Of a stretch of 64,000 bases of DNA, positions 8,708-17,188 are shown one piece after another. Source of the DNA: PSRJ01 sp963825305 (GTDB lineage Bacteria > Acidobacteriota > Terriglobia > Bryobacterales > Bryobacteraceae); contig CAWGTA010000013.1 in NCBI GenBank assembly GCA_963825305.1, positions 124,001 to 188,000 on the forward strand, in the 5' to 3' direction. The notes beneath the pieces are model-generated. The model made no database searches and had not been told where the DNA came from. It saw nothing but the letters and a program-made list of their open reading frames with translations. How positions within the stretch are numbered: position 1 is the first letter of the stretch; each line of letters opens with the position of its first letter. The translations under genes were made by a program, and so were the position numbers.

Positions 8708-9997
8708 GTGGAAAGCCCTGTGATTCGCGGCGGGCTGACGCTGGCGGGCGGGGTACTCGCAGGCAACCTTATCGGTGTCTTCCGCGTTGCCCTTACCGCC
8801 TATCTGCTGGGGACGCATAGCCGCGCCGATTCTCTTGCGGTGGCCATAGGTCCCGTCGATACGCTGAATTCCGTGCTGATCAACAGCATGTTGTTCGCGT
8901 TCGTTCCCATGCTCACGGCGCGCAACGGGCTGGAGCGAACGGCGCTCTTCCTGGAACTGCGCCGCGTATTCGCGTGGATATTCCTGGCGGTATCGATAGC
9001 GGTGGTGGTGGCCGCGCCCTGGCTGATGCGGGTCCTGGCGCCGGGGCTGAACGCCGAGTCGTTCGGCGCGGCTGTGAACCTGCTCCGCATCCTGGGCCTG
9101 TCCACCACGGCGGGTGGAGTCGCCGCTCTCTATTGGGCGCTGCTCTATACCGACCGGCGCTTTGGGCCGACCGCCTTTTACCAGGCAACGCTCAATGCGT
9201 GTACGGTCGTGGCTGCAGTGAGTCTATGGCGAGCGGTGGGGGTATACGCTTTCGCTATCGGCTACACGGCCGGTGCCTGCGTGCAGCTCGCGGTTGTCCA
9301 ATACGCCGCGCGGAGCACTGTGAAACGGGAAGGACTGCTGCCGTGCGATATCCGATGGCGCGAGATTCTGCCCAAGCCGGCGTTCTTTCTGGTGTATGCC
9401 GCCGGACTGGGCCTGAACATCACCTTCACGCGGGCCTACGCCACTCACGCCGGATCGGGGATGGCGGCCGCATTGGAATATTGCATGCGAGGCGTGGGCG
9501 TGCCGCTGGCACTCCTGGTGAATCCCATGGCCAACTCGTTGTTGCCGGAGATCGCGCGCCTCAAAAGCGCGTTGCGGCTGCGCGAAGCTTTCCGGCTCAT
9601 CGATCGCACTATGGCGTTGGCGGGCCTGGTCGCGGTGGCGGGCTGTAGTTTTGCGCTGCTGTTCCGCACGCCGGCGATCGCCCTGCTGTTCCAGCGCGGT
9701 AGCTTCACCCCCGAATCCACCAGGCTTGTGGCCGCGGTCTTTTTGGGATTGGGCCCGACGTTGATCGGGTGGAGTTTGATAGAGATTACTTCGCGTTCCC
9801 TGTTCGCGCTCGACCGCCCCTGGCCGCCCGTCATCGCCGCGCTCATTCCGGTGCTGGTGAACGCCACGCTTACGCTGCGGCTCGGTCTTTCGAAGCCGGA
9901 ATGGCTGGGCATTGGCGCCTCGGCGGGCACGCTGGCGGGATTCGCCGTCTTGTTTCTGATGGTCCACTGGAACCGCAAACGCTGGCTAGGTGTATAA
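8708..9997 (+). CDS. MurJ/MviN-family lipid flippase-like membrane protein
   Basis: 429 residues, strongly hydrophobic with about 11-12 predicted membrane segments. N-terminal features RVALTAYLLGTHSRADSL and DTLNSVLINSMLFAFVPML resemble the MurJ/MviN and oligosaccharide-flippase (MOP) superfamily. MurJ flips lipid II for peptidoglycan synthesis, but this copy is shorter than typical MurJ (about 510 residues), so it may be a paralogue moving another lipid-linked glycan. The start is uncertain: GTG 8708 has no clear ribosome-binding site and the frame is open back to the tpx stop. Confidence 0.75.
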   Translation: MESPVIRGGLTLAGGVLAGNLIGVFRVALTAYLLGTHSRADSLAVAIGPVDTLNSVLINSMLFAFVPMLTARNGLERTALFLELRRVFAWIFLAVSIAVVVAAPWLMRVLAPGLNAESFGAAVNLLRILGLSTTAGGVAALYWALLYTDRRFGPTAFYQATLNACTVVAAVSLWRAVGVYAFAIGYTAGACVQLAVVQYAARSTVKREGLLPCDIRWREILPKPAFFLVYAAGLGLNITFTRAYATHAGSGMAAALEYCMRGVGVPLALLVNPMANSLLPEIARLKSALRLREAFRLIDRTMALAGLVAVAGCSFALLFRTPAIALLFQRGSFTPESTRLVAAVFLGLGPTLIGWSLIEITSRSLFALDRPWPPVIAALIPVLVNATLTLRLGLSKPEWLGIGASAGTLAGFAVLFLMVHWNRKRWLGV

Positions 9998-10019
9998 TCA
10001 CCGCTGATTGCGAGGGCCT

Positions 10020-10817
10020 ATGCCAATTCCCGTGAACGCCAGACGCCTGCTGCGCGCCGCCGTTGTGCTCGCGGCATTGTCTTTCCTGTCAACAACCCTG
10101 CCGGCGCAGTGGACCAAGGTCCCTCCGGCGCATATTCCGCGCGGCGCTGATGGCAAGCCGAACCTCTCCGGGCCAGTGCCCAAGGCCACCGATGGCAAGC
10201 CCGACCTGTCTGGCATCTGGGAGCCCAACGCCAACAAGTTCCTGCGAGACATCGCCATAGACCTCAAGCCGGAGGATGTTCCGTTCCAGCCGTGGGCCAA
10301 GGCGCTGTTCGACCAGCGCACCGACGGGTCGCATTCCAAGGAGGACCCCGACGCTAACTGTCTGCCCCAGGGCGTGCCTAAGATCGATGCTGCCCCCGCA
10401 CCGTGGCGCATTGTCCAGACACCCGAATACATCGTGATCGTGTACGAGGCGTTCAATCTCTGGCGCCAGATTTTTCTGGACGGGCGTGAGGTGGTGCGCG
10501 ACGTCAACCCCACCTGGATGGGTTACTCGACCGGTAAGTGGGATGGCGACACCCTGGTGGTGGATACCCGAGGTTTCAATGGCAAGGCTTGGCTGGATCA
10601 GTTGGGCCGGCCCTCTACGGACGCGTTACATGTGATCGAGCGCTTCCATCGGAAAGACTTCGGGCACATGGACCTTCGCATCACCATCGATGACCCTAAG
10701 GCTTACACCAAGCCATGGACCGTGACGCAAGACGTGCATTTGCTGCCCGACGCGGAATTGCTGGAATTCATTTGTAACGAGAACAACCGCGATCTGGCGC
10801 ACCTGCCGGGACAGTAG
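10020..10817 (+). CDS. Secreted conserved hypothetical protein (acidobacterial type)
   Basis: 265 residues from ATG 10020, with a signal peptide (hydrophobic core residues 9-25, cleavage near LPAQ). The mature protein contains DGKPDLSGIWEPN and GYSTGKWDGDTLVVDTRGFN followed by LHVIERFHRKDFGHMDLRIT. The C-terminal block is shared with the larger protein at 42323-44065, which has HWEGDTLVLDATAF and MHVIERFRREGDAL. This identifies a family abundant in Acidobacteriota with no assigned function. Proximity to the glucan cluster is not evidence of a role there. Confidence 0.75.
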   Translation: MPIPVNARRLLRAAVVLAALSFLSTTLPAQWTKVPPAHIPRGADGKPNLSGPVPKATDGKPDLSGIWEPNANKFLRDIAIDLKPEDVPFQPWAKALFDQRTDGSHSKEDPDANCLPQGVPKIDAAPAPWRIVQTPEYIVIVYEAFNLWRQIFLDGREVVRDVNPTWMGYSTGKWDGDTLVVDTRGFNGKAWLDQLGRPSTDALHVIERFHRKDFGHMDLRITIDDPKAYTKPWTVTQDVHLLPDAELLEFICNENNRDLAHLPGQ

Positions 10818-10830
10818 CAGGCAACAAAAC

Positions 10831-10874
10831 GTCGGCAGGAGTGCCGACGCGGCAGACTGAGAGTCTACGCCACG
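10831..10874. repeat. Dispersed repeat, GGCAGGAGTGCC unit (copy 1)
   Basis: GTCGGCAGGAGTGCCGAC forms a short hairpin and is followed by GCGGCAGACTGAGAGTCTACGCC. The same order of elements occurs at 25089-25131. It lies between the convergent secreted-protein gene and glgB. Confidence 0.7.
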
Positions 10875-10876
10875 AA

Positions 10877-13123
10877 TCATGGTTTCAGATACACCACCGC
10901 AAGCGGCGGGACCGTCACCACAATCGAGTGCGGCTGTCCCTGCCAAGGCTCCGGCTCCGAAGGAACGCCCCAGCCATTGCCCATGTTGCTGCCGCCATAG
11001 TACGCCGAGTCACTGTTTAGTAACTCCCTGTAGAATCCTTCGCGCGGTACGCCGATCCGATATCCTTCGCGGGGCACGGGCGTGAAGTTAGAGACCACTA
11101 ACACGAAGTCGCCCGGATTTTTTGCGCGACGCAGGAAAGTCACGATGCTGTTATCCACATCGTGAAAGTCGATCCACTGAAAACCTTCCCACGAGAAGTC
11201 CACTTCATAGAGAGCCGGCTGGGCAGCGTATAGGTGGTTCAGTGCCTTCACATACTCCTGCATCTGCCGATGAGCATCGAAGTAGAGTAAGACCCACTCG
11301 ACTTGCCATTCGTGGTTCCACTCGTTCCACTGGCCGATTTCGCCTCCCATGAAAAGCAGCTTCTTGCCGGGGTGCGCATACATATAGCCGTAAAGCGCGC
11401 GCAGGTTCGCGAACATCTGCCAGTAATCGCCCGGCATGTTACTCAGCAGCGCGCCCTTGCCGTGGACCACTTCGTCATGCGACAGCGGCAAAATAAAATT
11501 CTCGGTAAAGGCGTACAGCAGCGAAAAAGTCAGGTTGTTGTGGTGGTACCGCCGGTGGATCGGTTCCTTGCTGACATACTCGAGCATGTCGTGCATCCAG
11601 CCCATGTTCCACTTCAGGTCAAAGCCCAGGCCGCCCAGATAAGTAGGCCGCGAGACCATGCCCCAGGCCGTGGACTCCTCGGCGAACGTCAAAGTATCCG
11701 GGAATTCCAGATGCACCACCTCATTGAACCTTTTGATAAACGCGACGGCTTCCAGGTTTTCTCGACCGCCATACCGGTTGGGTATCCATTCGCCCTCGTT
11801 ACGTGAGTAATCCAAGTAAAGCATCGAGGCGACGGCATCTACGCGCATGCCGTCGATGTGGTACCGATCCAGCCAGAACATCGCGCTCGATAGCAGGAAC
11901 GCACAGACTTCATTGCGGCCGTAGTTATAGATGAGCGAGCCCCAATCCTGATGCTCGCCCTGCCGCAGGTCGGCGTGTTCGAACAGGTGCGTACCGTCGA
12001 AGAAAGAAAGGCCGTGCCCGTCTTTGGGGAAATGCGCAGGCACCCAATCGATGATGACGCCGAGCCCGGCCTGGTGCGCCTGGTCCACGAAGTAGCGAAA
12101 ATCGTCCGGTGTTCCGTGGCGCGAGGTGGGTGCGAAATATCCAGTAGTCTGATAGCCCCACGAGCCGTCAAAAGGATGCTCGGTAATGGGCATAAGTTCG
12201 AGATGCGTGTAACCCATCCCTTTGGCGTAGGGCACTAGTTGCTCGGCCAATTCGCGGTAAGTCAGCCAGCGATGGCCATACTGCGGATCAGGCTCGCGCT
12301 TCCAGGAGCCTAAATGGACCTCGTAAATGGCCATCGGCCCGTCCAGCCTTTGATGCTGCTTGCGCGTGGCCATCCAGTGATCGTCGCGCCACTGATAGCG
12401 GCCGAGGTCCCAGATGACCGAGGCGTTGTTGGGACGCAGCTCCGCGGCAAACGCGAAAGGATCGGACTTCACGGCCATGTAGCCCTGGTACCGCGTCTTG
12501 ATTTCGAACCGGTACAGGTCACCTTGCTGGAGGCCGGGAACGAATAGCTCCCACACACCCGAGGCGCCGCGGGGCCGCATTGGATGCCGCCGCCCATCCC
12601 ATTGGTTGAAGCCTCCGATGACGCTGACTCGTTCCGCGTTGGGCGCCCACACCGCGAAACACACGCCCTGGGTGCCCTGGTGCTCCATCAGTTGCGCACC
12701 CAGCTTTTCGTACAACCGGAGGTGGGTCCCTTCGTTAAAGAGGTGCAAATCGAAATCGGTGAGGACGGGGGCGTAGCGGTACGGATCTTCAATTTCGTAG
12801 CGCTGTGGTCCTGGAGAGCCGGGCGCGGCGTACAGTGTAATGGACAGGCAATAGGGAAAGAATTCCGTCTCACCGGGAAAAATTACTTCGAAGAGCCCGT
12901 CGGAATGGATGTGCGCCATCGTACATTGCCGCCCGCCCCGATTTACCGAAACACTCAGGGCTTGGGGCTGGAACGTGCGAATGGCCACAGCCGGCGTGCC
13001 ATCGATGGTTATCCGGTGAAGGCCCAGGACGTCAAACGGCAAGCTATAGCAGCCGCTCGTGATCATGGCCGCCACTTCGGGATCGACCGTTGGTGTGAAT
13101 GTAGTCTCCAGGTCTTCTAGCAT
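10877..13123 (-). CDS. glgB: 1,4-alpha-glucan branching enzyme (GH13)
   Basis: 748 residues, the full length of bacterial GlgB with an N1 carbohydrate-binding domain (to about 120), CBM48 (about 125-230), and a catalytic TIM barrel. GH13 signatures: DWVPAHFPKDGHGL, DGMRVDAVASMLYLDY (nucleophile Asp), TFAEESTAW (acid/base Glu), LPLSHDEVVHGK. The C-terminal beta domain ends PLAVVYLKP. It transfers alpha-1,4 segments to create alpha-1,6 branches in glycogen. It is transcribed away from the rest of the cluster, divergent from the receiver-like gene at 13307. A second putative branching activity is encoded by the GH57 half of the fusion at 19507. Confidence 0.97.
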   Translation of the reverse strand: MLEDLETTFTPTVDPEVAAMITSGCYSLPFDVLGLHRITIDGTPAVAIRTFQPQALSVSVNRGGRQCTMAHIHSDGLFEVIFPGETEFFPYCLSITLYAAPGSPGPQRYEIEDPYRYAPVLTDFDLHLFNEGTHLRLYEKLGAQLMEHQGTQGVCFAVWAPNAERVSVIGGFNQWDGRRHPMRPRGASGVWELFVPGLQQGDLYRFEIKTRYQGYMAVKSDPFAFAAELRPNNASVIWDLGRYQWRDDHWMATRKQHQRLDGPMAIYEVHLGSWKREPDPQYGHRWLTYRELAEQLVPYAKGMGYTHLELMPITEHPFDGSWGYQTTGYFAPTSRHGTPDDFRYFVDQAHQAGLGVIIDWVPAHFPKDGHGLSFFDGTHLFEHADLRQGEHQDWGSLIYNYGRNEVCAFLLSSAMFWLDRYHIDGMRVDAVASMLYLDYSRNEGEWIPNRYGGRENLEAVAFIKRFNEVVHLEFPDTLTFAEESTAWGMVSRPTYLGGLGFDLKWNMGWMHDMLEYVSKEPIHRRYHHNNLTFSLLYAFTENFILPLSHDEVVHGKGALLSNMPGDYWQMFANLRALYGYMYAHPGKKLLFMGGEIGQWNEWNHEWQVEWVLLYFDAHRQMQEYVKALNHLYAAQPALYEVDFSWEGFQWIDFHDVDNSIVTFLRRAKNPGDFVLVVSNFTPVPREGYRIGVPREGFYRELLNSDSAYYGGSNMGNGWGVPSEPEPWQGQPHSIVVTVPPLAVVYLKP

Positions 13124-13306
13124 CGCAAACGACTGCCGGTTTACACAAGACAGCTAGCAGGTATTGCGAAAACATAATCGTAATCTTGTTCATCAAAAAT
13201 TTCTTCTGTTTGTTAAGTAAATATGCTTTAGAATTTAGATAAGCCTTTGAGACCTACCTGTGAGGAGGGAGGAGTGAGAACTCTTCTTTAGTGAGAACTC
13301 TTCTTT
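13124..13306. promoter_or_regulatory. Divergent intergenic region of the glucan cluster
   Basis: 183 bp between divergent glgB and the receiver-like gene, markedly AT-rich from 13160 to 13260 against a GC-rich background, so it likely holds promoters in both directions; no unambiguous -35/-10 pair can be fixed by eye. A 17-base direct repeat, GTGAGAACTCTTCTTT plus one base, is in tandem at 13274-13290 and 13291-13307, just after a GGAGGGAGGA sequence. Confidence 0.5.
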
Positions 13307-13783
13307 GTGGTTATTGGCTCTCAAGAACCGCTGCGTCTTCTTTTGGCTAGCGCGATAGAGGATGTCGACGCCGCGTTGCGGCGCAATCTTGGCGGGGCCC
13401 ACATACAAGTAGTGTGCGCTTCCTCGGGCCAGGATGCCCTAAGCCTGTTGCTTACCTGGGGATGTCCAGTCGTGATCTGCGCCCCGGATCTTTGTGATCG
13501 CGGCCGGGAGTCGTGGCTGTGCGAAGCGCGCCAACTACCCCGTGCTCCAAAGATCATTGTTTCGTCACGGTGCCCTGGCGATCGTCTGTGGATGGAGGCG
13601 CTCAGCCTGGGTTGTTATGACGTCCTGCCTTTTCCGTATGTGGGCGATGAAGTTCTTCGTGTCGTCTCGTTAGCCTGGAGACAGTGGAAGCGGGACTGCG
13701 AGAGCCGGCTTGTTCGCTCCAAATCGCCTGCACCCATGCTGGGGGCCTTTGCACTTCGCAGAAGTAACGGTCGCGCCGGGTAG
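13307..13783 (+). CDS. Response-regulator receiver-like protein
   Basis: 158 residues from GTG. The sequence reads as a CheY-like fold: LRLLLASAIEDVDAALRRN (beta1/alpha1), VVICAPDLCDRGRESW (beta3 region), APKIIVSSRCPGDRLWMEALSLGCYDVLPFP (beta4/alpha4/beta5 with the usual GCYDVLPFP for GAxDYLxKP). The canonical phospho-acceptor is replaced or shifted (APDLCD) and the beta5 Lys is absent (PFPY), so phosphorylation is doubtful. A GGAGGGAGGA sequence lies about 35 bp upstream, separated by a tandem duplication, so the start is uncertain. Its place at the head of the glucan genes suggests a regulatory or scaffold role. Confidence 0.6.
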   Translation: MVIGSQEPLRLLLASAIEDVDAALRRNLGGAHIQVVCASSGQDALSLLLTWGCPVVICAPDLCDRGRESWLCEARQLPRAPKIIVSSRCPGDRLWMEALSLGCYDVLPFPYVGDEVLRVVSLAWRQWKRDCESRLVRSKSPAPMLGAFALRRSNGRAG

Positions 13784-13824
13784 TATTACGCACCTGGCGG
13801 CTGTCTTAGTCGAAACGCTGCTCT

Positions 13825-14982
13825 ATGAAAATTGCACTGTTGAGTTGGGAGTCACTACATTCGATACCGGTGGGAGGGGTCGCCACTCATGTAACTGAGT
13901 TAGGCGCGGCCCTTGAGCGAAAGGGCCACGAAGTGCATGTGTTCACGCGCATGGGTCCCGGGCAGGCGCACTATCAGCAGATCCACGGCGTTCACTATCA
14001 TCGCTGTTCTTTTGCCTCAAGCCCCAACTTCGTGGACGAAGTCAACAACATGTGCGGCTCCTTTGTCCGTCATGTCTTTGAAGCCGAAGACTTCTCCGGA
14101 CCGTTTGACATCGTACATGCGCACGACTGGCTGGCGGCCAATGCGTTGATCTGGATCCGCCACAGACGCGGGAGGCGCGGCATCCTGACGATTCACTCTA
14201 CGGAGTTCGGCCGGTGCGGCAACATCTTTCACAACGGACCATCCGTGCGAATCCGTTACCAGGAGCGCGCCGGAACCTACTGGGCCGATCGCGTGATCGC
14301 CGTTTCCGGCGCGCTGAAGCGCGAGATCCAGTGGATGTACGAGGTTCCCGACTGGAAGGTTTCGGTGATTTACAACGGAGTCAATGTCTCCAACTTTGAC
14401 GGATGGGTGGAGCCCTCGAATGTCCGCAAGCGATATGCCATCGGTCCGCTGGATCCGATGGTGCTGTTCGTTGGGCGGATCACGCAGCAAAAGGGTCCGG
14501 ACCTGATGATGGAGGCGTTTCCGCATGTTTTGAAGTATCACCCGCGTACTAAATTCGTCTATGCCGGGGAAGGGGAGATGCGCCGGCCGATTGAGTCGCG
14601 GGCACAGCAGTTGGGTGTGGCGCATGCCACGCGTTTCGTAGGGTTCCAGAATAACGGCACGCTGGCGGACCTCTACAAATCCTGCGACGTGGTGTGCGTG
14701 CCCAGCCGGAACGAGCCATTTGGCATCGTGATCCTAGAGGCCTGGAGCGCCGGCAAACCGGTGGTGTCGACGCGGAATGGGGGGCCGGAGGAGTTCGTCT
14801 GGCACGAGGTGAATGGGCTCAAGGTCAACGCTAATCCGGAGTCCATCGCGTGGGGTGTGGGTACCATGTTCACTGATTTCGAGTGGGCTCGTTGGATGGG
14901 ACGCAACGGGCGCGTCGCGGCGGAGACCGCCTTTAACTGGGATGCCATTGCCGATCAAACACTCTCCGTCTACCGGTCCTGA
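13825..14982 (+). CDS. GT4-family glycosyltransferase
   Basis: 385 residues. N-terminal GT-B fold with the substrate loop SIPVGGVATHVTELGAALERKGHEV, then HAHDWLAANALIW and the linker. The C-terminal nucleotide-sugar domain has VLFVGRITQQKGPDLMMEA, YAGEGEMRR, and the E-x7-E motif in SRNEPFGIVILEAWSAGKPVV. In glucan clusters a GT4 of this type is often annotated as an alternative glycogen synthase. The substrate (UDP- or ADP-glucose) cannot be read from sequence alone. glgP follows 13 bp downstream, so the two are likely co-transcribed. Confidence 0.9.
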   Translation: MKIALLSWESLHSIPVGGVATHVTELGAALERKGHEVHVFTRMGPGQAHYQQIHGVHYHRCSFASSPNFVDEVNNMCGSFVRHVFEAEDFSGPFDIVHAHDWLAANALIWIRHRRGRRGILTIHSTEFGRCGNIFHNGPSVRIRYQERAGTYWADRVIAVSGALKREIQWMYEVPDWKVSVIYNGVNVSNFDGWVEPSNVRKRYAIGPLDPMVLFVGRITQQKGPDLMMEAFPHVLKYHPRTKFVYAGEGEMRRPIESRAQQLGVAHATRFVGFQNNGTLADLYKSCDVVCVPSRNEPFGIVILEAWSAGKPVVSTRNGGPEEFVWHEVNGLKVNANPESIAWGVGTMFTDFEWARWMGRNGRVAAETAFNWDAIADQTLSVYRS

Positions 14983-14995
14983 GAGCGACTGATAG

Positions 14996-17128
14996 ATGGA
15001 CTTTGAAACGACCGTTCTTCCCGATCGCATTGGACGCCTAAGCGATCTGGCCCGCGATCTCTCGTGGAGTTGGCATCCCACCGCCCGGGAAGTTTTCCGG
15101 CGCCTGGACTTGCTGCTCTGGCGCCAGACCGGGCACAATCCAGTGCAGATGCTCCAGAGACTTTCTCCTGAGCAACTCGAGCGCGCCGCCGACGATTCTT
15201 CTTTTCTAGCTCTGTATGATGCCGCAATCGACGCACTCGATCAGGCGAGCGGCTCCGCTAAAACCTGGTGGTCCCGGCAATTTCCCGACCTGTCCGGCGG
15301 TTTGATCGCTTACTTCTCAGCCGAGTTTGCACTCCACCAGTCTTTGCCTATCTATGCCGGAGGATTGGGTGTGCTGGCCGGGGACCACTGCAAAGAAGCC
15401 AGCGACCTCGGCCTGCCATTAGTGGGAGTGGGCTTCCTCTACCAGATGGGCTACTTCCATCAGAAGATCTCCCCGGAGGGCTGGCAGATCGAGCGGCACC
15501 AGCGGCTGAATTATCACGATGTGGCGCTGGAGCGTGCGCTCGAACCGGACGGTCGTCCTTGCCAGGTGGCCGTGCCGCTGGGTCACGGAAGCGTGCAGGT
15601 GGCCGTCTGGCAAGTGCGCCTCGGCCATGTGAAGTTGTTCCTGCTCGATACCGACCTGCCCGATAACGCCGGCTGGGAGCGCGAACTTTCCTCACGGCTC
15701 TATGTGAGTGAGCGCGAGGCGCGCCTGCGGCAGGAAGTTATTCTCGGTGTCGGCGGCGTACGCGCTTTGCGCGCTCTCGGGTATGACCCAACGGTGTGGC
15801 ACCTCAACGAAGGGCACACCGCGTTCGTGATACTGGAACGCATCCGCGAACTGGTGGCGGAAGGGGAGAGCTTCCTCGCCGCCCTGGGGCAAGTGCGATC
15901 GAATACGGTCTTCACCACCCACACCCCGGTCCCGGCCGGGCATGACGTTTTTCCGTTCCATATGGTGGATAGCCAACTGGCGCGCTTCTGGGAGACGGCG
16001 GGCGAGCGGCGCAACACGTTCCTGGCGTTGGGCAGTCACGATGGCGAAGAGAGCTCCTTCAATATGACCGCGGTGGCTTTGCGTGGATCCTCGGCGATCA
16101 ATGCCGTGAGCCGCCTGCACCGTCAAGTGACCGCCGGTATGTGGGCTTCTTTTTGGGGCGACATGCCTGAGGAGCAACGTCCGGTGCGAGCGATCACCAA
16201 CGGTGTGCACGTTCCCACCTGGATCGCGTCGCCGATGGCGGAATTGTTCGATCGGTGGCTGGGCTCGGACTGGCGGGATCGCCAGGACGACCCCGCGTTT
16301 TGGGATCGGATCGCGTTCATTCCCGATGAGGAACTCTGGTCCGTGCGGCAGTTGTTGCGGCGCTACCTGCTGGAGTTCGCCCGCGAGCGCTCGCGCCAGG
16401 CGTGGAAAGACGGTCAGGCCAGCGCTTCACAGGTATTGGCGGCAGGTACACTGCTCGATCCCGGCGCGCTCACCATCGGATTTGCGCGGCGATTCACAGA
16501 ATACAAACGCCCGGATCTGATCTTCCATGATCCGGCGCGGCTGGAGCGAATTTTGAACGCTCCCGGTTGCCCGGTCCAGCTCATTTTTGCAGGCAAAGCC
16601 CACCCCGCCGACGAGACCGGCAAACGCCCCATGCAGCGCATTTATCGATACGCCATGGACCCCAATTTCGGCGGCCGCGTGGCGTTTGTTGAGGACTACG
16701 ATCTGCACGTGGCGCACTGTTTTGTGCAGGGCTGCGACGTATGGATGAACACGCCCCGCGTGCCTATGGAAGCTTCCGGCACCAGTGGGATGAAAGCTTG
16801 CGTCAATGGCGTGCCGCACTTAAGCGTGTCGGACGGTTGGTGGCCGGAAGCTTACTCCGGCGCGAATGGTTGGCTGATCGACGGAGCCGCCGTAGGCTCG
16901 GACGAGGCCGTGGCGGAGGCCCTCTATCGGCTTCTGGAAGAGCAGATTGTGCCGGCCTTTTATGAGCGCGACCGGTGGGGCTTGCCGAGACGCTGGCTGG
17001 CAATAGTCAAAGCAGCCATTCGCACCGTTGCGCCGCATTTCTGCGCGCGGCGGATGGTGAAAGAGTACACCGAGCAGGCATATGCTCCCATGGCCAGCCG
17101 GGCGTTGGCCCAACCGGTGAAACGATGA
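14996..17128 (+). CDS. glgP: Alpha-glucan phosphorylase (DUF3417/Thermotoga-type)
   Basis: 710 residues, with the N-terminal DUF3417 domain (SDLARDLSWSWHPTAREVFRRLD) typical of the shorter alpha-glucan phosphorylase family. Conserved blocks: YFSAEFALHQSLPIYAGGLGVLAGDH, VWHLNEGHTAFVILERI, TNGVHVPTW, FTEYKRPDL, and the pyridoxal-phosphate region GTSGMKACVNGVPHLSVSDG (PLP Lys near residue 600). It phosphorolyses alpha-1,4-glucan to glucose-1-phosphate in the cytoplasm. It sits between the GT4 and GH57 genes, all forward, with 60 bp to the next gene. Confidence 0.95.
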   Translation: MDFETTVLPDRIGRLSDLARDLSWSWHPTAREVFRRLDLLLWRQTGHNPVQMLQRLSPEQLERAADDSSFLALYDAAIDALDQASGSAKTWWSRQFPDLSGGLIAYFSAEFALHQSLPIYAGGLGVLAGDHCKEASDLGLPLVGVGFLYQMGYFHQKISPEGWQIERHQRLNYHDVALERALEPDGRPCQVAVPLGHGSVQVAVWQVRLGHVKLFLLDTDLPDNAGWERELSSRLYVSEREARLRQEVILGVGGVRALRALGYDPTVWHLNEGHTAFVILERIRELVAEGESFLAALGQVRSNTVFTTHTPVPAGHDVFPFHMVDSQLARFWETAGERRNTFLALGSHDGEESSFNMTAVALRGSSAINAVSRLHRQVTAGMWASFWGDMPEEQRPVRAITNGVHVPTWIASPMAELFDRWLGSDWRDRQDDPAFWDRIAFIPDEELWSVRQLLRRYLLEFARERSRQAWKDGQASASQVLAAGTLLDPGALTIGFARRFTEYKRPDLIFHDPARLERILNAPGCPVQLIFAGKAHPADETGKRPMQRIYRYAMDPNFGGRVAFVEDYDLHVAHCFVQGCDVWMNTPRVPMEASGTSGMKACVNGVPHLSVSDGWWPEAYSGANGWLIDGAAVGSDEAVAEALYRLLEEQIVPAFYERDRWGLPRRWLAIVKAAIRTVAPHFCARRMVKEYTEQAYAPMASRALAQPVKR

Positions 17129-17188
17129 GAATCGACTCTGTCGGGCACCCGGCGGCCGCGAACATACAATCAAAAATAGGAAGACATT

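Noticed and set aside
8345..8818. Minus-strand open frame over tpx
   Set aside because: Antisense to a well-conserved gene and lacks conserved motifs.
9224..9967. Long minus-strand open frame over the MurJ-like gene
   Set aside because: GC-rich shadow frame, rich in Arg/Gln, with no domain.
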